A program made the translations under genes and the position numbers. From contig JAPSLQ010000011.1 in NCBI GenBank assembly GCA_031180595.1, positions 1 to 39,139 on the forward strand: a stretch of DNA of 39,139 bases, in the 5' to 3' direction. Below, one piece after another: positions 16,243-24,656 of the stretch (the stretch's first letter is position 1; the number at the start of each line of letters is the position of its first letter). The notes under the pieces were generated by a model. It was not told the origin of the DNA. It saw only the letters and a list, made by a program, of their open reading frames with translations, and searched no databases. The stretch comes from Isoptericola sp. GTDB taxonomy: Bacteria > Actinomycetota > Actinomycetes > Actinomycetales > Cellulomonadaceae.

Positions 16243-17757
16243 ATGACAACCACAGCCACAGCCGGCGCGGCCACGCCCATCCTCGAGGTGCGTGACGTCG
16301 TCAAGACCTACGGCGGCGTCACCGCGCTCGCCGGGGTGTCCCTGTCGCTCCTGGCCGGCGAGGTGCTCTGCCTCGCGGGCGAGAACGGGTGCGGCAAGTC
16401 GACCCTGATCAAAATCATCTCCGGGGCGGAGCGCCCGGACTCGGGCCAGATCGTCGTCGACGGCGAGGTCTTCGCCGCGATGAACCCGACGGCCGCGATC
16501 TCCAGCGGGATCCAGGTCATCTACCAGGACTTCTCGCTCTTCGGCAACCTCACCGTGGCGGAGAACATCGCGCTCACCTCGGCGGTCGCCGGTCGCCGGA
16601 GGCTCTTCGACCGCGCGGCCGCCCGGGCCCGCGCGCGGGCGGTCGTCGACGACCTGGGGCTCGCGCTCGACCTCGACGCCGACGTGGAGAACCTCTCGGT
16701 CGCCGACAAGCAGCTCACCGCGATCTGCCGCGCCCTCGCCAACGACGCGCGCGTCATCATCATGGACGAGCCGACGACGGCCCTGACGCACACCGAGGTC
16801 GACCGGTTGTTCGAGATCGTCGGACGTCTGCGCGACCGCGGTGTCGGCCTCATCTTCGTCTCGCACAAGCTGGACGAGGTCATGGCGATCGCGCAGCGCG
16901 TGACCATCCTGCGGTCGGGTCGGCACGTGATCACGGGCCCGACGAGCGAGTTCGACCCGCGCTCCATCACGCAGCACATGACGGGGCGCGAGCTCGACGA
17001 GACGCGCCACGTCAGCGACCTGCCGTCCCCGGACGACGTCGTGCTCGAGGTCGAGGGACTCGGCCTGGACGGTGCCTACGACGACGTCTCGTTCGTGCTG
17101 CGGCGCGGCGAGATCCTCGGCGTGACCGGTCTGCTGGGCTCGGGGCGCACCGAGATCGCCGAGGCGCTCTTCGGCGTCCTGCCGCACGACCGCGGCACGA
17201 TCCGGGTCGACGGGGAGCCGGTCCGGATCCGCTCCATCCAGGACGCCATCGACGCCGGGATCGGCTACGTGCCCGAGGACCGCCTGACGCAGGGCCTCTT
17301 CCTGGAGGCGTCCATCGCCGACAACCTCGTCGCCGGCTCGCTGGACCGGCACCGCACCCCGTGGCGCACGCTCGACGTGCGCGCGGTCCGCGCGACCATC
17401 GACCGGCTGTTCCGCCGGTTGCGGATCAAGGCCCCGAGCGTCCAGGCACCGGTGCGCTCGCTCTCGGGCGGCAACGCCCAGCGGGTCGTGCTCGCCAAGT
17501 GGCTCGCACGCCAGCCGAAGGTCCTCATGCTCAACGGGCCCACCGTCGGGGTGGACGTGGGGTCGAAGGCGGAGATCCTCGACATCCTGCGCGCCGAGGC
17601 GGCCGACGGCCGCGGGGTGGTCGTCATCTCCGACGACGCGCCCGAGCTCGTCGCGTGCTGCCACCGCGTCATGGTGGTGCGCCACGGCCGCATCGTCGAC
17701 GTCCTGGACGGCGACGCCGTCACGGTCGACTCGATCAGGGAGAAGGTGGCCGCATGA
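16243..17757 (+). CDS. Double-domain sugar ABC transporter ATPase (RbsA/LsrA type)
   Basis: A 504-residue fused ATPase of the CUT2 class. The first domain has Walker A GENGCGKST (46-54), the RbsA-type signature LSVADKQL and an intact IIMDEPTTAL Walker B. The second domain has the degenerate GLLGSGRTE loop, a good LSGGNAQRVVLAKWL signature, and LMLNGPTVGVDVG where LLLDEPTRGVDVG is usual. Both the Walker B Asp and the catalytic Glu are therefore replaced (Asn431, Gly432). The second site should bind but not hydrolyse ATP well. ATG 16243 is chosen over GTG 16222 because GGAAGG lies 8 bases upstream and the GTG falls at the foot of the hairpin. Its stop overlaps the first permease start. Confidence 0.92.
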   Translation: MTTTATAGAATPILEVRDVVKTYGGVTALAGVSLSLLAGEVLCLAGENGCGKSTLIKIISGAERPDSGQIVVDGEVFAAMNPTAAISSGIQVIYQDFSLFGNLTVAENIALTSAVAGRRRLFDRAAARARARAVVDDLGLALDLDADVENLSVADKQLTAICRALANDARVIIMDEPTTALTHTEVDRLFEIVGRLRDRGVGLIFVSHKLDEVMAIAQRVTILRSGRHVITGPTSEFDPRSITQHMTGRELDETRHVSDLPSPDDVVLEVEGLGLDGAYDDVSFVLRRGEILGVTGLLGSGRTEIAEALFGVLPHDRGTIRVDGEPVRIRSIQDAIDAGIGYVPEDRLTQGLFLEASIADNLVAGSLDRHRTPWRTLDVRAVRATIDRLFRRLRIKAPSVQAPVRSLSGGNAQRVVLAKWLARQPKVLMLNGPTVGVDVGSKAEILDILRAEAADGRGVVVISDDAPELVACCHRVMVVRHGRIVDVLDGDAVTVDSIREKVAA

Positions 17758-18815
17758 GCGCGCCTCAGAGCTCGGCGACCTCGTGGGCCAGGCGCCTGCG
17801 CGGTGCGAACAACGAGGGTGTCCTCGCTCTCATCCTGCTGCTGGTGGTCGTCGGCATGTCGATCGCCAACCCGGTGTTCCTCACGCTCCCGACGGCGTTC
17901 AGCATCGCGCGCGACGCGATCGTCCCGCTGATCCTCGCCCTGGGCGTGCTGCTCATCATCATCCTGGGCGGGATCGACGTCTCGTTCGCCGCGATCGCGG
18001 TGTTCGCCGGGTACGCCACGGTGCGGCTCATGGAGGGCGGCACGCTCGACCTCGGCCTCGTCGCGGCGTTCGCCGTCGCGATCGTGATCGGCGGGTGCCT
18101 CGGGGCGATCAACGGCTGGGTCATCGCCCGGTTCCGTCTGCCGACCCTGATCGTCACGCTGGGGACGCAGGGGATCTTCAAGGGAGCGCTGCTGACCTAC
18201 GTCGGCGGCAAGTACATCGCCAACCTGCCCGAGTCGCTCGCCGGCGTCGGCACGGCGAACGTGCTCGAGGTGAGCCTCGAGAACGGGCAGGCCAACCTGC
18301 ACGTGATGGTGATCCCCGCCGTCGTGCTCGCCGTCGTGCTGGCATGGGTGCTGCGGCGCACGATGTTCGGGCGCAGCATCTACGCCATCGGCGGCGACAT
18401 CGAGGCCGCGCGGCGCGCCGGGATCCGCGTGGTGCGGGTCCAGGTCTGGGTCTTCGTCATCGTCGGGGCCATGGCGGCGACCGCCGGCATGATCTACATG
18501 ATCCTGGGTCGCAGCGCGAGCCCGCACGAGCTGGTCGGCACCGAGCTGGACATCATCGCGGCGGTCGTCCTCGGCGGCGCCTCGATCTTCGGCGGGCGGG
18601 GCTCCGTGCTCGGCACGGTGCTCGGCGTCCTGCTCGTCCAGGTGATCAACAACAGCCTGATCCTCGCCGGCGTCCCGAGCGCCTGGCAGCGCGCCGCCGT
18701 CGGCGCCCTGCTCGTCGTGGGCGTGGGGATCCAGGCGATCGCGGCCCGGCGCGCGTCGCAGGTGCGCCGCGTCCAGGAGGTCGCGCCCGAGCCCAAGGAG
18801 GTGGCGGCCGTATGA
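17754..18815 (+). CDS. Sugar ABC transporter permease 1 (RbsC/LsrC type)
   Basis: A 353-residue membrane protein with about 8-10 hydrophobic segments and CUT2 permease landmarks: LALGVLLIIILGGIDVSF, GAINGWVIARFRLPTLIVTLG (segment shortened here), FGRSIYAIGGDIEAARRAGI as the cytoplasmic coupling loop, and VVLGGASIFGGRGSVLGTVLG. The N-terminus is short and cytoplasmic. ATG 17754 overlaps the ATPase stop (ATGA) and its own stop overlaps permease 2 in the same way. Having two different permeases, as in Lsr and Rha importers, implies a heterodimeric channel. Confidence 0.92.
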   Translation: MSAPQSSATSWARRLRGANNEGVLALILLLVVVGMSIANPVFLTLPTAFSIARDAIVPLILALGVLLIIILGGIDVSFAAIAVFAGYATVRLMEGGTLDLGLVAAFAVAIVIGGCLGAINGWVIARFRLPTLIVTLGTQGIFKGALLTYVGGKYIANLPESLAGVGTANVLEVSLENGQANLHVMVIPAVVLAVVLAWVLRRTMFGRSIYAIGGDIEAARRAGIRVVRVQVWVFVIVGAMAATAGMIYMILGRSASPHELVGTELDIIAAVVLGGASIFGGRGSVLGTVLGVLLVQVINNSLILAGVPSAWQRAAVGALLVVGVGIQAIAARRASQVRRVQEVAPEPKEVAAV

Positions 18816-19879
18816 GCACCGTCGAGAAGCCCAACCCGTTGAAGCAGGTCAACGACGCCGTGGACTCACGGTGGAGCGAGCTGCTCTCGCGGGTGCACAT
18901 GGAGCGCACGACGCGGCGCATGCTCGCGCTCGTCGTCATCGCCTTCGCCCTGTTCGCGGTCCTCGCGCCGAACGTGTTCCTCAGCGCGATCAACCTGCAG
19001 AACATCGCCCTGGCCAGTCCGGAGATCGGCATCCTCGCCGTCGCGATGATGCTCGCGATGCTCACCGGCGGGATCGACCTGTCCCTCGTGTCGATCGCCA
19101 ACCTCTCGGCCATCACCATGTCGACGATCTACACCGCGGTCGCCGCGACCGACCCCGCCCAGGCAGAGGCCATGATGCCCGTCATCGTGCTGGCCGGCGT
19201 GCTCGTCGGTCTCGCCGGCGGGGCGATCAACGGAGTGCTCGTCTCGGTCGTGGGGATCACGCCGATCCTCGCGACGCTCGGCACGATGCAGATCTACAAC
19301 GGCGTCGCGGTCGCCTGGACCGGCGGCTCGACGCTCTACGGTGCCCCCTCGGCCCTGACGGCGATGGGCATGTCCACGCTCGCCGGTGTTCCCCTGCTCT
19401 TCCTGGCGTTCGTCCTGGTTGCCGTCGGCGTCGGCGCGCTGCTCAACCGCACGCCGCTGGGACTGAAGGTGCAGCTCCAGGGTGCCAACCCGACGGCGGC
19501 GCGCTACTCGGGCATCCGTGGTCGCTCGGTCCTCATGAGCACCTACCTGCTCACCGGCCTGCTGGGCGGCATCGCCGGCGTGCTGTTCCTCGCCCGCAAC
19601 CCCACGGCGTCGGCCGACTACGGCGCGTCGTACGTGCTGCTGGTCATCGTGATCGCCGTGCTCGGCGGCACCAACCCCAACGGTGGGTACGCGACGGTGC
19701 TCGGCGTCGTCCTCGCGACGCTCACGCTGCAGATCGTCTCGAGCGGCTTCACCGCGGTGCGCCTGTCCTCCTACGAGTACGCCATGGCCCAGGGCGTCAT
19801 CCTCATCGCCGTCATGGTGCTCGACCAGGTGCGGTGGCGGCGGCGTCGCCGCCGGCCAGCCGCGACGGTCGCCGCCTGA
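18812..19879 (+). CDS. Sugar ABC transporter permease 2 (RbsC/LsrD type)
   Basis: A 355-residue second CUT2 permease. It has a longer hydrophilic N-terminus (about 45 residues), then about 8-9 membrane segments with AMMLAMLTGGIDLSLVSIAN, GAINGVLVSVVGITPILATLG (shortened), the coupling loop LGLKVQLQGANPTAARYSGI, and VIAVLGGTNPNGGYATVLGV. It is expected to pair with the first permease. It ends in a run of Arg residues followed by PAATVAA. DhaK follows after 28 bases containing GAAAGGA. Confidence 0.92.
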   Translation: MSTVEKPNPLKQVNDAVDSRWSELLSRVHMERTTRRMLALVVIAFALFAVLAPNVFLSAINLQNIALASPEIGILAVAMMLAMLTGGIDLSLVSIANLSAITMSTIYTAVAATDPAQAEAMMPVIVLAGVLVGLAGGAINGVLVSVVGITPILATLGTMQIYNGVAVAWTGGSTLYGAPSALTAMGMSTLAGVPLLFLAFVLVAVGVGALLNRTPLGLKVQLQGANPTAARYSGIRGRSVLMSTYLLTGLLGGIAGVLFLARNPTASADYGASYVLLVIVIAVLGGTNPNGGYATVLGVVLATLTLQIVSSGFTAVRLSSYEYAMAQGVILIAVMVLDQVRWRRRRRRPAATVAA

Positions 19880-19907
19880 CGCGCAGATCTTCCCCGAAAG
19901 GAAACCG

Positions 19908-20909
19908 ATGAAGAAGATCATCAACAAGCCCGAGCAGTTCGTCGACGAGATGATCGAGGGCATCCTGCTCGCCCACCCCGACAAGGTGCGGACGCCCGGC
20001 GACGACCGGCGCATCCTCGTGCGTGCCGACGCGCCGCTCGAGGGCAAGGTCGGGATCGTCACCGGCGGCGGGTCGGGACACCTGCCGCTGTTCAAGGGAT
20101 ACGTCGGGCGCGGCCTGTGCTCGGGCGTCGCGATCGGCAACGTCTTCTCCTCGCCGTCCTCCCAGCAGGTCTTCGAGGCGACCAAGGCCGTCGACGGCGG
20201 TGCGGGCGTCCTGTACCTGTACGGCAACTACGGCGGCGACGTCTTCAACTTCGACCTCGCCGCCGACCTCGCGGAGCTCGAGGACATCCCCACCCGCACG
20301 GTGCTCGGCCGCGACGACGTCGCGAGCCAGCCCAAGGAGCGCAAGCACGACCGCCGCGGCGTCGCGGGCATCCTGTTCGCCTACAAGGCGGCCGGCGCGG
20401 CCGCGGAGCGCGGCGACAGCCTCGAGGAGGTCGCCGCGGTCGCCGAGGACGTCGTGGAGCACACCGCGACGATGGGCATCGGACTGTCCCCGACGATCCT
20501 GCCGACGACCGGCGCGCTGAGCTTCGAGCTGCCCGACGGCGAGATGGAGATCGGGATCGGCATCCACGGCGAGCCCGGCATCCACCGCGGGCCGCTCGAG
20601 ACCGCCGACGAGATCACCGACCGGATCGTCGGCGCGCTCACCGAGGACCTCGCCCTCGAGTCCGGCGACCGCGTGGCGGTGCTCGTCAACGGGATGGGCG
20701 CCACGCCGCTCGAGGAGCTGTACGTGGTGTACCGCCGCGTGCACCAGGCCCTGGCGGGGCAGGACGTCGCCATCGCCAAGTCGTACGTGGGCGAGTACGC
20801 CACCAGCCTCGAGATGGCCGGCCTGTCGATCTCGCTCCTCAAGCTCGACGACGCCCGGCTCGAGCTCCTCGAGGCACCCGCCCAGTCCCCCTTCTTCCAG
20901 GAGTCGTGA
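19908..20909 (+). CDS. DhaK-like dihydroxyacetone/ketose kinase substrate-binding subunit
   Basis: A 333-residue DhaK-fold protein. Known substrate residues of E. coli DhaK have counterparts: His58 in GGGSGH, Asp111 in NYGGDVFNF, and His220 in GIGIHGEPG, the His that binds the ketone covalently. However GGGSGHEP is GGGSGHLP here, and the TVPAAGKP-type loop reads ILPTTGAL, marking a divergent branch. DhaK binds the ketose while DhaL supplies nucleotide. ATG 19908 follows GAAAGGAAA by 4 bases; the longer open frame lies inside the permease gene. It is 3 bases upstream of dhaL. Linkage to a two-permease importer suggests a C3-C5 ketose or polyol-derived substrate rather than glycerol-derived dihydroxyacetone; this is inference. 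Confidence 0.88.
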   Translation: MKKIINKPEQFVDEMIEGILLAHPDKVRTPGDDRRILVRADAPLEGKVGIVTGGGSGHLPLFKGYVGRGLCSGVAIGNVFSSPSSQQVFEATKAVDGGAGVLYLYGNYGGDVFNFDLAADLAELEDIPTRTVLGRDDVASQPKERKHDRRGVAGILFAYKAAGAAAERGDSLEEVAAVAEDVVEHTATMGIGLSPTILPTTGALSFELPDGEMEIGIGIHGEPGIHRGPLETADEITDRIVGALTEDLALESGDRVAVLVNGMGATPLEELYVVYRRVHQALAGQDVAIAKSYVGEYATSLEMAGLSISLLKLDDARLELLEAPAQSPFFQES

Positions 20910-20912
20910 GTC

Positions 20913-21545
20913 ATGCGTGCTGACCAGCTGAAGTCCGCCATCAAGGCCAGCCTCGCGGAGCTGGTCGCGTACAGCGACGAGCTGCGCGACCTCGACCAGG
21001 CGCTCGGGGACGGCGACCTCGGCATCACCGTCTCCCTCGGCGCGGGTGCGATCATCGAGGCGCTCGACGAGCTCGGCGACGACGCGACCCCGTCGGAGAT
21101 CGCGCGGGCGTGCGCCAAGGCGTTCGCCAACGCCAACCCGTCCACCATGGCCGCGCTCGTGGCAGGCGGGCTCCTCGCCGGCTCCAAGGCGTGGGCCGGC
21201 CGCGACGACGTGGACGTGGCCGCGGCCGCCGAGTTCGTGCGCGCCGCCGGGGAGAACATCTCCCAGCGCGGCAAGAGCCAGCTCGGGGACAAGACGATCC
21301 TCGACGCCATCCTGCCCGCCGCGGACGCGCTCGCCGCCGCGACCGACGGCCGGGAGGGGCTGGCCGCCGCGGTGGCAGCCGCCGAGCGCGCGGTCCTGGA
21401 GACCCAGAACCTCCAGTCGCGGCGGGGACGCGCCTCCTGGCTCCAGGAGCGCAGCATCGGTCTGAAGGACCCGGGCGCCACCGCCATGTGGCGCTACCTG
21501 CAGAGCTGGGAGAAGGCCGGCGTCCTCGCGGAGGGCGCGCGATGA
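20913..21545 (+). CDS. DhaL-like kinase nucleotide-binding subunit
   Basis: A 210-residue all-helical DhaL-domain protein. The Mg-binding Asp trio is kept (Asp28, Asp33, Asp35 in DLDQALGDGD), as are GDKTILDAILPA and the C-terminal GRASWLQERSIGLKDPGA signature. The residue after the third Asp is Leu36 instead of the usual His. The Gly-rich phosphate loop GGASGPL is replaced by NANPSTMAA (residues 73-81). No DhaM/PTS phosphocarrier is present in the window, so either ATP is used directly by a DhaKL complex or a DhaM lies elsewhere. It overlaps the next gene by ATGA. Confidence 0.88.
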   Translation: MRADQLKSAIKASLAELVAYSDELRDLDQALGDGDLGITVSLGAGAIIEALDELGDDATPSEIARACAKAFANANPSTMAALVAGGLLAGSKAWAGRDDVDVAAAAEFVRAAGENISQRGKSQLGDKTILDAILPAADALAAATDGREGLAAAVAAAERAVLETQNLQSRRGRASWLQERSIGLKDPGATAMWRYLQSWEKAGVLAEGAR

Positions 21546-22438
21546 GCGCTGCCGGCGGCTCGCTCGCCGTCGCGGTGCTCGGCCTCGGCACGATGGGCCG
21601 CGGCATGGCCGCCAACATCGTCCGCGCCGGGCACGACGTCACGGTCTGGAACCGTACGCCGGGTGCCGACGTCGAGGGCGCGCGGTGGGCCGGAACCGTC
21701 GCGGAGGCGGTCCACGACCAGGACGTGGTCCTGTTCTGCCTGTCGGACGACGAGGCCGTCCGCGCCGTCTCGCTCGGCCCGGGCGGCGTCCTCGAGAACG
21801 CCGAGCCGGGTGCCGTCGTCGTCGACATGTCGACGATCAGCGCCGCGCTCAGCGACGAGGAGCACGCGGCGTACCGGGCGCGCGAGCTGCGCTTCCTCGA
21901 CGCGCCGGTCTTCGGGTCGCGCGGCGAGGCGGAGGCAGGCGGGCTGTGGGTCGTCGTCGGGGGAGAGGCGGACGACCTCGCCGCCGCACGCCCGGTGCTC
22001 GAGGCCGTGAGCGCCAGCGTGCACCACATGGGACCGGCGGGCTCGGGTGCCCGGACCAAGCTGGTCGGCAACCTCATGGTCGCGGCCCAGCTGCAGTCGC
22101 TCGGCGAGGCGCTCGTCCTTGCCCGCTCCGCGGGCCTCGACCTCGCCAGGGTGCTCGACGTCGTGGCGGTGACCGACTTCCGCACGCCCATCTACTCGGG
22201 TGTCGGGGCGTCGGTCCTCGCCGGCGACTACAGCCCGGCGTTCGCGCTGAGCCTCATGCGCAAGGACGTGGGGCTCATCGAGAAGCTCGCGGCCGACGCC
22301 GGCGCGCCGGTGCCGGGCACGGGCGTCGTGCGCCAGACGCTCGACGACGCGCTCACCGCCGGTCTGGGCGACCTCAACGCGTCGGCGCTCGTCCAGGTCC
22401 TGGCCGGGCGCGCCGGCGTGGAGCTGGCGCAGGGTTGA
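21542..22438 (+). CDS. NAD(P)-dependent beta-hydroxyacid dehydrogenase family oxidoreductase
   Basis: A 298-residue member of the 3-hydroxyisobutyrate / tartronate semialdehyde / threonate dehydrogenase family. The Rossmann motif GLGTMG is at 14-19 with WNRTP after strand 2, suggesting NADP preference. The substrate segment is DAPVFGSRGEAEAG (120-133) where DAPVSGG-A-G is usual. The catalytic Lys173 and Asn177 are present in GARTKLVGN. It is the last gene of the importer-kinase operon and probably oxidises or reduces a hydroxyacid or semialdehyde in the same pathway. A terminator-like hairpin follows within 9 bases. Confidence 0.87.
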   Translation: MSAAGGSLAVAVLGLGTMGRGMAANIVRAGHDVTVWNRTPGADVEGARWAGTVAEAVHDQDVVLFCLSDDEAVRAVSLGPGGVLENAEPGAVVVDMSTISAALSDEEHAAYRARELRFLDAPVFGSRGEAEAGGLWVVVGGEADDLAAARPVLEAVSASVHHMGPAGSGARTKLVGNLMVAAQLQSLGEALVLARSAGLDLARVLDVVAVTDFRTPIYSGVGASVLAGDYSPAFALSLMRKDVGLIEKLAADAGAPVPGTGVVRQTLDDALTAGLGDLNASALVQVLAGRAGVELAQG

Positions 22439-22446
22439 CGTCCTGA

Positions 22447-22481
22447 GGCCCGGGCGGAGCGCGGTGCGCTCCACCCGGGCC
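22447..22481. terminator. Bidirectional terminator between convergent operons
   Basis: Arms GGCCCGGGCGGAGCGC (22447-22462) and GCGCTCCACCCGGGCC (22466-22481) pair over 16 positions with one mismatch and a 3-base loop. It stands between the dehydrogenase stop and the convergent debranching-enzyme stop, where one stem can serve both strands. Confidence 0.75.
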
Positions 22482-22507
22482 GCTGGGTCGGACGGGGTGC
22501 ACGCGGT

Positions 22508-24526
22508 TCACGCCTCGCGCACGTCCGCACGGCCCGCGGGATCGAGCGTGACCGTGCACGTCCGGGACCCCACGCGCAGCCCTTCCACGCGCACGGCACC
22601 CACCGGGGACGGCGTCACCGGGCGGACGTCGAGCCCTCCGTCGGACGACGGAGCGAGCCCCAGCACCGCGGTGAGCAGCGCGACCGCCGACGCCGCGGAC
22701 CACGCCTGCGGGTGGCACGCAGCCGGGTAGGGCAGCGGCCCGGACCCGTCGCCCGCGGAGTTCCCGCCGAACAGCTCGGGCAGCTGGAAGTCCATGTACG
22801 GCGCGGCCTCGAGCAGCGCGCGCACCAGCGCGCCGGCCTCCTCGCTCAGCCCCGCCCGCGCCATGCCGAGCATGGCGATGGCGGTGTCGTGCGTCCACAC
22901 CGTCCCGCCGTGGTACCGCAGCGGCCAGTAGCCCTTCGAGGCCGCCGACAGCGTCCGCAGCCCGTAGCCGGAGTTCATGTCCGGCGCGACGAGACGCCGG
23001 GCGACGGTCCTCTCCTCGTCCGGGTCCAGCAGCCCCGTTCCGAGCAGGTGACCCATGTTCGAGGCCACGGAGTCCACGGGGCTGCCGTGCCGGTCGAGCG
23101 CGATCGCGACGTACGGGCCGGCGTCGTCGGACAACCAGAACTTCTCCCGGAACCGCTCCTTCAAGGCCTCGGCCCACGCCCGCCACTCGTCACCGCCCGG
23201 GCGCCCGAACGCGTCGAGCAGCTCGGCTCCGCCCCTCGCCGCCTCGTACGCGTACGCCTGGACCTCGCTGAGCGCGATCGGCCCCTCGGCGAGGCTGCCG
23301 TCGTGCCACTGGATCGAGTCGCCGGAGTCCTTCCAGCCCTGGTTGCTCAGCCCGTGCCCGCTGTCGTCGGCGTAGTCGAGGAACCCGTCGCCGTCGGCGT
23401 CGCCGTGGTCGCGCATCCAGGCCAGCGCGCGCTCGAGCGTCGGCAGCAGCTCCTCGACGTCGGCGGTCGCCAGGCCCCAGCGCCACGCGTCGCGCAGCAG
23501 GCACACCCACAGGCTCGTCGCGTCGACCGTGCCGTAGTACAGCGGCGGCAGCACCGTGCCGTCGTCGACCTGCAGCTCGCCGCTGCGCACCTCGTGCAGC
23601 ATCTTGCCCGGCTGCTCGGCGGTCTCGGTGTCGGTCACCGTGCCCTGCCGCGCGGCGAGCGTGCGCAGGGTCCCGCGCGCGAGGTCCGTCCCGAGCGGCA
23701 GCAGCATGCGCGCGGCCCACAGCGAGTCGCGCCCGAACAGCGTGAAGAACCACGGCGCGCCCGCGGCGAGGAAGGTCTCGCCCGGCGTGAACTCCGCGCT
23801 CATGCGCAGCCCGGCCAGGTCCTCGAGCGAGCGGCGCACCAGGGGAGCGAGCCGCTTGTCGTCCGCCTCCACCGTGGGGACCGACCACTCGGGCTCGGCA
23901 TTCGCGGGCGCGGACACCACGGCGGGCACGTGCATCCGCACCGACCAGCCGAGCGTGACCAGCTCGCCGGGCGCGACGGTCACGTCCCACGCGAGCGTCG
24001 CGCCGTCGTCGTCCACCTCGACCGCCGCGCCCGGCGCGGCGACGTCGACGACGGCGGACCCGTCGCTCCAGCGCACGCCGTCGGGCGTGGCGGCCGGCGC
24101 CAGGGGAGCGGCCTCGACGCCCTGCTTCACGGCCTCCATGCGCGCGAGGTCGCTCGTGACGCGCAGCGTCACCCGGCCCGAGACGGGGTCGTCGGTGCCG
24201 CACGACAGCTCGAGCTCCTCCGTCACCTCGCCCGGGCGCACGGCACGGCGCCGGCGCAGCATCGCCGTCGGGTCCGCTCCCGGTCCGTCGATCATGCGCA
24301 GCACGCCGACGGCCTCGAGCTCACCGGGCCCGGACCGGCCCGCGGAGATCGGCTCGGGCAGCAGGTCGTCCACCCGCACGACGGCGGTGCTCAGCACGCG
24401 CACGTCGGCGTGGTAGACGCCCTGCGCACCGTGCGGGTGCACCTGCCCGTCGCGGGCGCACCAGACCTGGCTGGGCGCCTGCAGCGTGACGAGCAGGTCG
24501 TGGAGGAAGGGCTGGACTCCGGCCAT
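22508..24526 (-). CDS. Glycogen-debranching-type amylo-alpha-1,6-glucosidase
   Basis: A 672-residue glycosidase. The N-terminal glycogen-debranching beta domain (about residues 1-215; GVYHADVRVLSTAVVRVDD, VRPGEVTEELELSCG) is followed by an (alpha/alpha)6 six-hairpin catalytic domain. FFTLFGRDSLWAARMLLPLG marks its start, GWKDSGDSIQW carries the likely acidic catalytic region, and YHGGTVWTHDTAIAM and LPYPAACHPQAWS lie near the end. There is no signal peptide, so it is cytoplasmic. It likely trims glucosidic or related branches from imported or stored glycans. ATG 24526 has AAGGAG 9 bases upstream. It is divergent from the lacI-CUT1 importer unit and shares a symmetric promoter with it, so the two are probably co-regulated. 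Confidence 0.88.
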   Translation of the reverse strand: MAGVQPFLHDLLVTLQAPSQVWCARDGQVHPHGAQGVYHADVRVLSTAVVRVDDLLPEPISAGRSGPGELEAVGVLRMIDGPGADPTAMLRRRRAVRPGEVTEELELSCGTDDPVSGRVTLRVTSDLARMEAVKQGVEAAPLAPAATPDGVRWSDGSAVVDVAAPGAAVEVDDDGATLAWDVTVAPGELVTLGWSVRMHVPAVVSAPANAEPEWSVPTVEADDKRLAPLVRRSLEDLAGLRMSAEFTPGETFLAAGAPWFFTLFGRDSLWAARMLLPLGTDLARGTLRTLAARQGTVTDTETAEQPGKMLHEVRSGELQVDDGTVLPPLYYGTVDATSLWVCLLRDAWRWGLATADVEELLPTLERALAWMRDHGDADGDGFLDYADDSGHGLSNQGWKDSGDSIQWHDGSLAEGPIALSEVQAYAYEAARGGAELLDAFGRPGGDEWRAWAEALKERFREKFWLSDDAGPYVAIALDRHGSPVDSVASNMGHLLGTGLLDPDEERTVARRLVAPDMNSGYGLRTLSAASKGYWPLRYHGGTVWTHDTAIAMLGMARAGLSEEAGALVRALLEAAPYMDFQLPELFGGNSAGDGSGPLPYPAACHPQAWSAASAVALLTAVLGLAPSSDGGLDVRPVTPSPVGAVRVEGLRVGSRTCTVTLDPAGRADVREA

Positions 24527-24569
24527 GGTGACGACTCCTTCGGCGCGGAGAGGGTGGTCCGCGTTCGAC

Positions 24570-24617
24570 TTGAACGATCCAACAACCGACGCTAGCGTCC
24601 TGTCTTAGATCGTTCAA
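24570..24617. promoter_or_regulatory. Mirror-symmetric divergent promoter with paired LacI operators
   Basis: Rightward: TTGAAC 24570-24575, 17 bases, TAGCGT 24593-24598. Leftward: TTGAAC on 24617-24612, 17 bases, TAGCGT on 24594-24589. The -10 boxes interlock in the palindrome ACGCTAGCGT (24589-24598), and the whole block is symmetric about 24593.5. Each -35 is covered by a 13-base site TTGAACGATCYAA (24570-24582, and 24605-24617 on the other strand). These are probable operators of the adjacent LacI protein controlling both transcription units together. Confidence 0.8.
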
Positions 24618-24656
24618 ACGGACCGACGACGGCCCGGGGATCGCGAGGGAGCGGGC

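Noticed and set aside
16090-17685. 531-codon minus-strand frame opposite the ABC ATPase gene
   Set aside because: Composition is typical of a GC shadow frame, with no motif; the plus strand encodes an intact ATPase.
19908-20909. Loss of the covalent substrate histidine in DhaK
   Set aside because: A first alignment by eye suggested it, but recounting E. coli DhaK places the covalent His in GIHGEPG, which is present here as His220.
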